Positions 54,341 through 64,000 of a DNA stretch of 64,000 nucleotides are shown here, piece after piece (the stretch's first letter is position 1; every line of letters begins with the position of its first letter). The stretch spans positions 124,001 through 188,000 of the forward strand of contig JAGFNQ010001610.1 in the NCBI GenBank assembly GCA_024364735.1. Reading direction: 5' to 3'. Below the pieces are notes generated by a model. The model saw only the letters and a program-made list of their open reading frames with translations. It was not told the origin of the DNA and searched no databases. The translations under genes were made by a program, and so were the position numbers. The stretch is from Boesenbergia rotunda. Taxonomy: Eukaryota; Streptophyta; Magnoliopsida; Zingiberales; Zingiberaceae.

Positions 54341-57300
54341 TGTTAAATCCGAAACTTTTGTGTCACTCCGGAAAATTTTTCAAAAAAGGTCCTAGGGTTT
54401 CCGGGCTTCCAGATGAGGTTTTGGGGATTTATTAGATTTAAAACTGAATGAAAAAGGGGTTGTTTGCTAAAAATTGTCAAATTTAGGGGTGCTATTGGAA
54501 TTACCTAAGAAGGTTGGGCTTAAATGCAAAAAGATCGTAAATATGAGGCTGTTAGGGCTCAGTGTTCGCCCGCACCCTCTTCCGCCCGATCGAAGCCAAC
54601 GCACGCCCGACCTCTCCTCTCTTCATTTCCTTCACGTGCCTTAGCCGACGCCGAACTCCTCGGCACGACTCCGATCGCCCTGCACCAGACGCCCATTTCT
54701 TTTTCCCTTTCTTGTTGTGATCGAAGCCGACGGCCACCTTCGCCTCTCCACTCGCCGACGCGGTCCATTCCAGATGAGCTCTGGCGATCTAGGGTACGTT
54801 AGCCTCTCTTCCTCAGAGATGTATCTTTCTTGACTCAAAGTCGAGGAGTCCTCTTATGAGTTCATCGATCCTCACTACTCTCTTCGATCACAGACTTGAT
54901 TTGTTGTTGAACATCAGCGAGGAAGGAGAGATCCAAGCAGTGGAGTACAAGGGGCTGAGGGGTTCTAGTGACTACAAACCTAGTGCGTACTTAGGTAAGA
55001 TCCATATATTGTATAGATCTTGGATTTCTCCGAATGGTTTGATGTTGATGGAATTTCAATCAGTGTCTATACCTGTGTTGTTCTAGATTATATCTGATTG
55101 GATTTGGATTAGATTATGAATTGGGATTGTGGTTTCAGTTCTTCGATTCAGGTTTATTTCTATGAGTTTTGGAGTTGTGTTTTTGATCTTGGGATGATCT
55201 GCTGTGTTTGGGTTTTTGGTATGTTGCCGTAAGATCTTGTTAAGTTCCGTATCTTGTCCTGTGTTGCCTTGTGATCGAAGTTGCCCCTGGTATTGTTTGT
55301 AATGGCGGTTGGTTCTTGAATTGATGAAGTTTACTTTTGTATGGTTCTGTCTCTGCGGTATTTAAGAGCTGTTCATGAGGTTGTTTTGGTTTGGATTAGG
55401 CACTAGCTTGGTCCTTTTGATCTTGTGATGTTATGTCGTAAAGGATCAGATTGGGTTTTTGGTGATTGTGTATCTGTGGGTGTTCCACATTGTGAGTTAG
55501 ATATGATGCATGATGTGAGGTGGTGTGGAGGATATTGTTTGGAGTTTAAGTGACATGTATGGGTTAGAGTTTGCTGTGTAATTTTGTTTGGGATGAACTA
55601 AGGTTGTAAGATTGGATAAAAACATGTATATCCTTGGTGGGACTTTTGATTGAGAGCTACCATTAGCATTAGATGATCCCTTGGGTTAGGATGGGGCTAA
55701 ACCTAATCGTGGTAGCTTGCGATAATTAAGGGACAATCATTTAATTAGATATAATTAAATGAAAAAGGTTGAGCAGGTTAATCTTGATATGGTTTAGGGA
55801 TTTGTTTAGCTACTTAATTATTGTTATGATAGCTAAAATTGTGTCCGTTGATACAGGACACTGATTGCTTTTGGACTTCTGGACGGGAGGTTCATATTTG
55901 ATACGAACTACTCCTACTTTGAGGCGGGTACTTCTTGCTTGTCTTCTTTAGATCCACGTTATCTTTATGCATGACTATTTGTTATTGATGTAGTAGGCTG
56001 ATATTGACCTTTATCTGCTACCGTTTTGTTATCCTGCTTGATACTTATGTTTGACCTTGGATATGATCTGAATTTCTTTCTATACAGTCTCGTTTATTGT
56101 TATCTGATTCTATATAGCATTGGTATGAGTATGAGTATGTGGTTAGGGATTAGCATACCATTGTATGGTTGCATTGGTTGAGTCAATCACACTTGCACGT
56201 GTTCTAGATATGGACTGATTGGGTTATTGTGGCATGTCACCTGATATTTGCATTGGTTGATTCTGGTCATACTTGCACGTGTGTCTAGATATGGACTGAT
56301 TGGGTTATTATGGCATGTCACCTGATATTTGCATTGGTTGATTCTGGTCATATTTGTACGTGTGTCTAAATATGGACTGATTGGGTTATGGTTGCATCTC
56401 ACCTGATATCTGCATTGGTTGATTCTGTTATTACTTGCATGTGCACTTAGATGCATGATGGTTAGGTTATTATACCTGTGATCGACCTGTGCATGTTATG
56501 TTGAGTTATGTATGATGACCTGGTAGGGGTTGCATGTGTTTGAGTCATGCACCATACCTGCACTGTTGCATGCCGGCGATCAGCGACTCCCTTGTGGTTG
56601 AGCCTATCGTCTTCCGGTACATGATATGCACACACGGCCACTCATGGGTTAGTGGATACTGTTGGGTGTGTGCATTTGCCCGGTATTGCTCCGCACGGTC
56701 ACTATTTGGAGGGTGGTTCCGGTGCGTGGTAGCAGCTAGGGATCCCTTCTCTTCTCATAGACCAGAGGAGATGAGAGCGACGCTCCCTCATATATAGATG
56801 AGGTAGGGGGTGGTCCCCCGCCAGCATCCTGTCCACTCGATCACTCAGGAGCAGTGATAGCAGGGTGCATACAGTGTCACAGCTCTACCCACTCGGCCGA
56901 CACAGTATCGCCTGTCTCGGTGGCTTGACTGGAGTTAGGGGGTGACCATGACATTGCATCATGTGCATATGATGCATTGTGCATTTTGATTGTGATTACT
57001 GCATTTATTTACTGCACTTGTTTGACATGCATATACAGGATGTTCTGTTGGGTGGTTTGATGACCCTGCACTTGCTCGTGTCGGTACGAGTCTTTTATGG
57101 TATGGATAGACTGATTTCTGGTATGTATAGTCAGTTGTTACTTTCAGTTATGCATATTCTGCTATTCCTGTTGAGACTGTATCCTGTTGTTTCTTTATAG
57201 CTTATTCAGCTATTTTGTTCAGCCATGCATATCTATCTATATACCCGCGAGTGCACTTGGACTCACCACCCGTCGTAATATTTTTGTTTCAGGTTGATAG

Positions 57301-57707
57301 CTGGCCGGAGGAGCCCAATTGCCGGTCCCGGGTCCCTACGACTCCATTTGGATGGGTGCTTCCGCTGATTTTGTTTTTCTTTGATAGCATAGTAGCTGTT
57401 TTGTATTCGTTTTGTTACGGTGGACTTGTATTGGATTTATTCTTACGGTATTATATTTTTGAGTCCTTTGTTGGGCTTTTGTGATGTGGTTTTGCTGCGC
57501 GCCTGCCCTAGAAGCAGCTCAGGTGAGTTTTTACGGTGTTTTATATTGCGTTGTCATTATTTCCATATTATATATATCTGTTTTGAGGCCTGAGGCCTAA
57601 TTTATAACTGCGTGTGTTGTATATTTATGTAAATTGTCCGCCGGACAGGGGAGATGCTGTCCGATTTTATATTGGATCAGCGGCTCCAATGGTCTCAGGG
57701 CGTGACA
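54341..57707 (+). mobile_element. Tekay-like solo LTR
   Basis: 3367 bp, TGTTAAATCC...GCGTGACA, with perfect 5-bp target duplications GGCCT at 54336-54340 and 57708-57712. It has no internal region, so it is a solo LTR left by LTR-LTR recombination. It is homologous to the LTR at 3622-6484. It lies within the hairpin words of the C LTR. Confidence 0.92.
56171..56480 (+). repeat. 81-bp tandem repeat in the Tekay-like solo LTR
   Basis: Units start GCATTGGTTGA at 56171, 56250, 56331 and 56412 (spacing 79, 81, 81); the last is diverged. The related LTR at 3622-6484 has one such unit near 5193. It accounts for part of the length difference between the two LTRs. Confidence 0.85.
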
Positions 57708-58232
57708 GGCCTGGAGGCAGTCGACTGATGAAACTCGCAGAATGGTTTTGGCTGGGGACCAGTCGAATGGTAAAGTCAAAAACTAGTCGTTGTAGCGAGC
57801 AATTGGACTGTTGTTTGGCTGGCAGCAGTCGACTGGTAAATGGGCAGTCGACCGGTGGCGAGGGATTTCAGCCCGAGTCCTATTTAAGAGGACTTCGTGT
57901 TGGTTGAAAGGTTTGACAAGTTTGGCTTTGGGTAAGAGCCAAACAGTAGTCTTGGTGCTCAGGTGTTGTCGATGTGCTGTGGCGAGGTTTCTCCACCCAC
58001 AAGGAGAGACAAGAGCTTGCCGGAGGTTATCCGGGGAGTGATCCACCGACGGATTCTTGGATTAGTCACCCTTAGGGGTGGATACCAAGTAAAATCGATT
58101 TGTTAGCATTGTTTCTTGCTGTTAGTTTTATTCTTTTGTATTTCCGCTTGTGCAACTAACAACGTAGGAAGAAGAAAGCCGAACAATTGCTATTCACCCC
58201 TGTCCTCTAGCAACCGTATAAGATCCAACAAG

Positions 58233-58244
58233 TGGTTTCAGAGC
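58233..58244 (+). other. C primer binding site
   Basis: TGGTTTCAGAGC, one base from the usual TGGTATCAGAGC, two bases after the LTR. Confidence 0.75.
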
Positions 58245-58303
58245 TAGGACCGCTCTTGATTGGACTAACCGCCAAAGGAGCAAATAAAGTTAGAGGAAGA
58301 ACC

Positions 58304-61300
58304 ATGGAAGACAAATTTAGGGACGGGCATCTACACTCCACCTCCCTACGATCATGAAGATTTCGACTATTGGAGGATGTGAATGAAGACGTGGCTTGGA
58401 ATGGAATGGGGATGTAGGATGGCGATAGAAGAGTCGTTCGAAGTTCCAAAGGACAAGCACGGAAAGAAGCTTCGCCCTAGATATTGGGACAAAGAGCAAC
58501 AAGAACAATTTACGGTAAATAAAAAGGTAATTGATATATTGGTAAATCTTTTACCTAATAATGTGTTAAGTAGTGTAGGTAAATATGAGAATGCGTATGA
58601 GTTGTGGGATAAGTTGGAAAAATATCACGAGAAACCTACACAAGATCAATTGATGGAAGAAACCAAATAGACAAGCAAAATGTTCCAAGAGGAGGAATTA
58701 AGTGAAAGATCATCAACCTCCTCAAGAGAAGAAGAGGAAGTATCAATCTCAAGAATTGAGGGGGAGAAGAGACCCACGTCTATGCCGGAATAAGAGGAAG
58801 TATCTACTTCATTCAAGGTTGAAGAAGGAGTCAACCTAGCCTCCACCTCCACTGAAGCAAATAAAAAGGACCATATCACATGCTTTGGGTGCAATGAAAA
58901 GGGTCACTACAAGGATAAAAGTCCAAATGGTAAGAAAAAGGAGGTACACTCTACACTCATTTCAATTCCGGTTAAATCTAACATGAGTTGTAGAAATGAA
59001 GAAGCCCAAGAAAAGAAAAAGAAAATCTGATGTTTCACATGTGGAGAGCTAGGGCATTATCACACTAAATGCCCTAGAAGAGGTGAGCTAAAGAAAATGG
59101 AGCATTTACGAAGGTGGGAGAAAGAAGAAAAGAGAAGAAGCTCACATCAAAGAGGAACTACAAGGGTAAGGGAGGTAATTCCTAACCCTAATTTAAAATG
59201 CAATTCAAATTCAAGATCCTCTATACATGATAAAAATAGAGTTAATTATTCATTCATGCATGCTAAAATTAATGAAAATTATTTGCTTGTGCATAACCAT
59301 GGTTTTAAATATCATGATAGGATTAGGGTTAACAAGGTAGATCAAAACCCTAAGAAAAGTATGCATCATGTTAGACCTAAGACCTTTGTATCTAAGGATC
59401 ATGACATTAATCCCAAGAAGGGAAGGAATGTGCCAAGAAAAATGGATAGGTCTAGGAGTGTCCAAAGTGGACACATGGACACTAAGGTTAAAAGTTTAGA
59501 AAGGGAAAATCAAGCCTTGAGGGCAAGACTTGATACATTGGAAAAGACCCTAGAAAGATTCAAGGTAGGTTCTAAGGGTTTAAACATGGTGTTGGGTAGT
59601 TTAAAACCCAACTATGATAAATCAGGTTTGGGTTACCGGTCTAGAGTATCCAATGCCAACAAAAAGAAATATGCTGGGAAGGCATATGATCATGGCAAGA
59701 AGGAGAAGTCCAAAGATGACAAGGGAATACCATCAAAAGGTAAAAAGGATAACTTAACCAAAGACAAGGTGTCTAAGGTTAAGAGGGTTAGGTTTGTAGG
59801 CCAAGAATCACCGGAGGCTCACCGGTGTGGCCTAGTATGGATTGAGTCACCTAGGGAGGTGACTGATAACGCCCGCGTGTCGCACTGCGAGTATCAAATA
59901 CAATTAGAGTATCGAACTCCTCTATACTAATGTAGCATAGAGTAACTCGAGTCGTCTCCCAACGAATGTAGTTGGTACATGATAATTCTCAGAATCGTAT
60001 TTTATTACTTTTGGGTTTTGGATATGAAACTGGGTTTTAGATTTAAGAGCTAGGACTACGAAATGAATAGTAGAGCAAATATGAAATCTAGTTCTAATTA
60101 AGGAAGGACAATGCAGGTAAGGAAATCTAAATTAACCTAACTACAATTGCGGAAAAGAAAAGGCAATGTAAAAGAAGCATTCAAGAAATAGGGCATCAAT
60201 GAAACCTAAGCATGGAGTAAAACCTATAGCATGAAAGAAATCTAATCTAACCTAACTTAATTGCATTTAAATGAAGACATGAGACTTAAAGTAATGGAAA
60301 AGCAATACAAAACAAGAGTTAATCAACCAATTGACAGTAATCATTTCGAAGAGGCATTTAACCAAACAACATATGGGCATGAATTAAAATGACAAAGGAA
60401 CGTGCCATTCGAATAAGGGAAGATCCATCTAATACAAGCATTTAACTATCAATCACAAACATTCATCAATTAACTCAAAACAATTCAAATTTCAACACAA
60501 TAATCAAAATTTGCTGTAAAGAGGAAGTGGCTGCTGGCTGTGAATGAAGTCTGCTGATGGAAATAGCCCGAATTGGTAGCTGCTGAATTTGCTGAAAGAA
60601 GAATTGCTGTAAGGGAAAACTACTGCTAGGAATTGAACTGCTGGAAGAAGATAAACTGTGATGAAATTGCTACGAAGGAACTCTGCTGAAGGCAAACAAC
60701 TGCTGGAAGTAAAAACTGCTGAATTTGATGAACTACTGTGAAGAAGCTGCCGGATGAAATTGGGATGAAAAATTGTGCTGATGGAATAACTGCGATGCAA
60801 AAGCCCATTCGAGCAGTGAAGATGAAGTTGCGGAAGAAGATTTGATTGCTAACGGCGGTGGATGGATCGTCGCTCCCGAGCAACCGCATACGAGAGTGAG
60901 ATATCAGCTAGGGTTCGGAACCCCTGAGCCTTAGCTGTGATGGAGTGGAGAGTGGATGGAGTTGATCGGATCGAGTCGGGAACCCCTCAAACTGCGATCG
61001 ATCGAAGCTCCGGCCGGCGGCGATGAAGTGGGAGGAAATTGCCGGCGCTTGGTGGAGGTGGAGAAGTTGAGTGACACGGGAACCCCACAATCTCAGCAAC
61101 CTCTCCCCGATCGCCCTCGTGTGCAGAAGATGGATTGAGAGGATGACCTAGGTTTCGCGACGCTGCCCTCTTTTGATCGCTGGCTGCGCGGTTCGTTCCA
61201 GTCAACCAACTTCAGCTTTAGTTCGATTCAGTCTAGACTTGGGTTCAGTCCGGCTCAAAAGTTCGGTTTGGCTCAACGGTTCAGTGGTTCGATCAGCCTC

Positions 61301-62133
61301 AGCCGAGCAATTGGGTTCAGTCCAGTCAACTCAACTCAGCCTTGGTTCAGTTCAGCCCAGCCAGAGCTCAGAAGTTGGATTTGGCTCAGCTTGCGCTTGA
61401 CCCAGCAGACCAAGCCAGCTTCAGCGGTTCGATTCGGCTCAGCGGTTCAGTCCAGCACTAGGTTCAGCCAAGTTATGATGGAAGCAACAGACAACTGAGA
61501 TCAATCTGACTTCATCCAACTGTCGGATTTCTTCAGATCTGATCCAAACTCCACAGATCCCAATCAATGGTCCTGATTTACCTATCCCCAGCTCAGATTA
61601 ACCAGATCAGTGGTGGATGGTCCAGATCTTCCCTTTTCTTGAATGGATGGTCTAGACATCTTGAGCTTGATCCAACGGTCAGATCACTTCTGATTTGGAT
61701 GAAATTTTCAGATCTTGATCTATGGTCATGATTGATTCTATCTTGAACTCGGATTGACCAGAAGTTGACCGATGGCTCAGATCTAGCCGTTCTCTGGAAT
61801 GGACGGCTCCTAATAATCCGATGCTTGATCCCTTTGATCTGGATCCAATGCTGACTCAAGTCTGACCCGATTTGATCTGGGTCCATGATCAATTGAAGCC
61901 TACAAAATGATATTCAAATTTAGTGCCAAAAATATCCCAAATATACAAAGATTAGAATTAAAAGCCAAAATGAAGGGAATACATGAAACCTAATACAATT
62001 ACAAACTTAAGCATATAAAATGTGGATCAAACATGAATTTTAGAGCCGAAAATAATCAACAACATGATGGTTATCAGTGACTAGGGGTAAGAGCTCAAGG
62101 GGGAGCTCTAGGAGTCTTTGGGGTCTATGGTAA
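58304..62133 (+). pseudogene. C Gag, broken and split by an insertion
   Basis: Same Gag type as A and BD. There is a frame change near 58325, stops at about 58379 and 58668, a TAA near 58790 equivalent to the one at 38419 in A, and a stop just before the second knuckle near 59030. The first knuckle has lost its last Cys (reads KSPN near 58920 where A has KCPN). From 59097 to 59863 the frame is open (coiled coil and Lys-rich tail). It is cut by the insertion at 59864-62076, and the last codons lie at 62077-62133. Confidence 0.8.
59864..62076 (-). mobile_element. Solo-LTR-like insertion (TGATAAC...GTTATCA) in C gag
   Basis: 2213 bp with perfect 5-bp target duplications GTGAC at 59859-59863 and 62077-62081, and inverted ends TGATAAC/GTTATCA. 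Read on the minus strand, its first 400 bases resemble the start of the insertion at 29542. It has no ORF, primer site or polypurine tract. The minus-strand end (GCGACACGCGGGCGTTATCA) differs from that of the other copy, so they are related but distinct families. Confidence 0.82.
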
Positions 62134-64000
62134 ATGGATCTCAAGAAATTTTCTCCTAGAAAATTAGAAGAAATGTGCCAAAAGGGTTGAAGACTTGGGT
62201 AAGTCTTAATCATAGGGAATTGACACATTAAAAGGAGAACTAGGAAGAAAAGGATGAAAATAGGAGTATATTGGTTAAAATTAGGGTTTAAGGTGAAAAT
62301 AGCATATAATTCAGTGCGAATAATGTATCATGGTCAGGTATTAGAGGACATATCAAGAAGAAGCCAAAATTAGGACTTTTTGGAGAGGTTTAAATGATAC
62401 ATTTTAGGAGAAGTTGAGTTTCGTGTCAATCTTGGGATTTCGAGTACATTTGTTTGGAAACATATTTTTCCCAAGTAGGTATAGGCTCCACAAATCTTCC
62501 CACGAAATTTCAGAATTTTTGGAGGTTTATGAAATTATTTAGGCATTACTGAAATTGGGTTGAAAAACCTAAAATTCAAGTATCAGTCGACTGCCCTGGG
62601 GGGCAGTCGACTGGTCAGAGCCCACAAACATTTTGTGAGTTTTGGGAGTCGACTGCCCCAGGGGCAGTCGACTGATCCATCAGGGTCAAGTTGAAAAGGC
62701 TATTGAATGATATAATATGACGTTAAATTAAGATCCTTGATGATACTCTTTGAATAAAAGGCTTGCCTCTTGATTTAATGGTGATTGTACAAAATGAGGC
62801 CATATGGATATCATGGAATTTAAGGAAAATTGATGAGTGCTTTAAATGGATGATATTAAATGATAAATGCTTGTTGAATGGGAAGATTGATAAGTCATAG
62901 GTATCTAGGATTAAGAAATAAAAAGGAGAGAGTTAAGGACAATTCCTTGTGTAAATTAAAATGGTTAGAATTGGCAAAAGTAAGGAATCATGAATGAATT
63001 TAAAAGTTGATACAAACATGATCATTTTTGAGGAATTTTAGGTTTGTACCAAAAGTTAAACACATTTGTGGTTTTCATGGAATCATATTTTTCTAGGATA
63101 GGGCATATCCAAACAAGTGTGCTTGCAAACTCTTAGATTGTCTAAGGTTGTGTTGAGTTCTTGATTGGCACTAGGGATAAGGTTGCTTAGGGCAATCCTT
63201 AATGGTGTCTAAGGGGGAAAGAACATGGAAGTTGAGTTGGGTAGAACTTGACTTAGTGTTATGGTGTTAAGTTGGGTAGAACTTTACCTAGGAAAATTGA
63301 AAATTGAGAGAAGACATAGGTTAAGGGAGAGGTTGCCTCCTTGGCTGCCTTAATTTTCTTATGAAATTTTTGAATTTTGAGTCAAACTTGGGAATGGTGA
63401 TAGATACATTGTTGAATGTATTTTTCCCAAGTAGGTATGGGTACCACAAAGTTCTCCATAAAATTTGGAAATTTTTGAAGATTTGTGGAATTAGTTATGC
63501 ATTTCTGAATTTGGAGTCAGAAATGCTGAAAATATGATATTCATAGTATCAGTCGATTGCCCTGGGGGGCAGTCGATTGGCCAGAGATGATTTGTGTATC
63601 AACAGCTGGTTTGGTGTCCAAATGGTGTAAAACAAGTGTATGGGGGCTAGTACACTATGTTTAGGATCATTAGGGATTAAAAAATCCAATAATTGGGATA
63701 TTGTTGGAGTCTTTTTGATGTTAGACAAAGGGGAAGAAGTGTTGGGTTTAAGTTGGGAAACCAAACAATACACCTTTGCAAGAAACCCTAGGTTTAGGGG
63801 GAGCTAAGATAAAGGGGGAGCATGGTTGCTGCATTCTTGGCGTAAGGGAAACCTTGGAGAGGTTCTTAAAAAGCCTTTGTAAGTCCAATGTAGGGAGAGC
63901 CTTGGGATAGGTTTTAAAAAGCCCGTTTCGAAAAATTCCTAACTTGGAGGGTTAGATGTGGGATACCTTGGGATATAATCCATGATTGCATTGCATATGC
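62134..64000 (+). other. C non-coding region after gag with two hairpin modules
   Basis: Matches A at 39496-41137 along most of its length. Hairpin words are at 62584-62677 and 63550-63580. A TATA-like GATATAATATG follows the first module near 62708. The second module reads CAGTCGATTG in both words. From 63820 it continues into the part that in A lies beyond E3. No gene seen. Confidence 0.7.

Larger units (their letters stand above)
53898..58230 (+). repeat. C 5' LTR, split by a Tekay-like solo LTR
   Basis: TGTTGAGGCAATC to GATCCAACA, about 960 bp without the insertion. Hairpin words lie at 54327-54340 and 57717-57862, then TATTTAAG near 57880. It keeps the GATTCTTGGATTAGTCACC block as the A 3' LTR does. 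Confidence 0.85.
53898..64000 (+). mobile_element. C: gag-only Sirevirus-like element, runs off the window
   Basis: 5' LTR (53898-54340 and 57713-58230), primer site, gag (to 59863, resuming at 62077), then the same non-coding region with two hairpin modules as in A. Its polypurine tract and 3' LTR are beyond the window. It carries two foreign insertions, each with a 5-bp target duplication. No pol or ORF3 seen. Confidence 0.8.

Noticed and set aside
49672..58230. The plus-strand LTRs at 49672 and 53898 as the LTR pair of one element enclosing 50691-53897
   Set aside because: The enclosed gag, primer site and ORF3 are all on the minus strand, so they belong to BD; each plus LTR has its own polypurine tract or primer site on the other side.
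60504..61498. Several short Ser- and Phe-rich ORFs
   Set aside because: Within the non-coding solo-LTR-like insertion; low complexity and overlapping on both strands.

Overview
This is a plant nuclear genome window: one ordinary protein-coding gene in a dense, nested stack of LTR retrotransposons. The gene encodes the plastid acetyl-CoA carboxylase carboxyltransferase alpha subunit. It has ten coding exons with good splice sites, so the source is a flowering plant with a heteromeric plastid ACCase. Grasses have lost that enzyme, so a grass is unlikely. A large-genome monocot such as a Zingiberales species would fit, but that is a guess.

Layout. 1-6484: 3' part of a decayed Ty3/gypsy chromovirus (Tekay/Del-like) with its 3' LTR. 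7625-16921 (minus): the carboxyltransferase gene; its introns hold an Au-type SINE, a foldback element and local duplications. 18682-33789: E1, a nearly complete Sirevirus-like Ty1/copia element with 5-bp target duplications, both LTRs, gag, pol and an intact third ORF (ORF3). Its 3' LTR is split by a 2.5-kb solo-LTR-like insertion. 35423 to the end: a nest of related elements. A minus-strand element (BD) is split by a plus-strand element (A), and A is split by E3 (41143-49358). A fourth element (C, 53898 to beyond the end) sits in BD's 5' LTR. C is itself interrupted by a Tekay-like solo LTR (54341-57707) and by a second solo-LTR-like insertion (59864-62076).

The strongest signal is in the Sirevirus-like elements. 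Each family carries its own short hairpin word (GATCGGTC/GACCGATC, CAGTCGACTG or GGCGCCCG) as an array in the LTR. In two families the array lies directly upstream of a TATA-like box. The same word appears again inside the element, upstream of ORF3, again followed by a TATA-like box in those two families. Just downstream is a very short ATG-bearing exon ending in phase 2, then a candidate intron, then the ORF3 body. This suggests a private internal promoter and a spliced mRNA for ORF3. Elements A, BD, C and E3 have gag but no pol, and two of them keep ORF3. They look like non-autonomous elements that would need pol from a relative such as E1.

All boundaries were read by eye. Family names rest on recognisable protein motifs and LTR structure, not on a database search.
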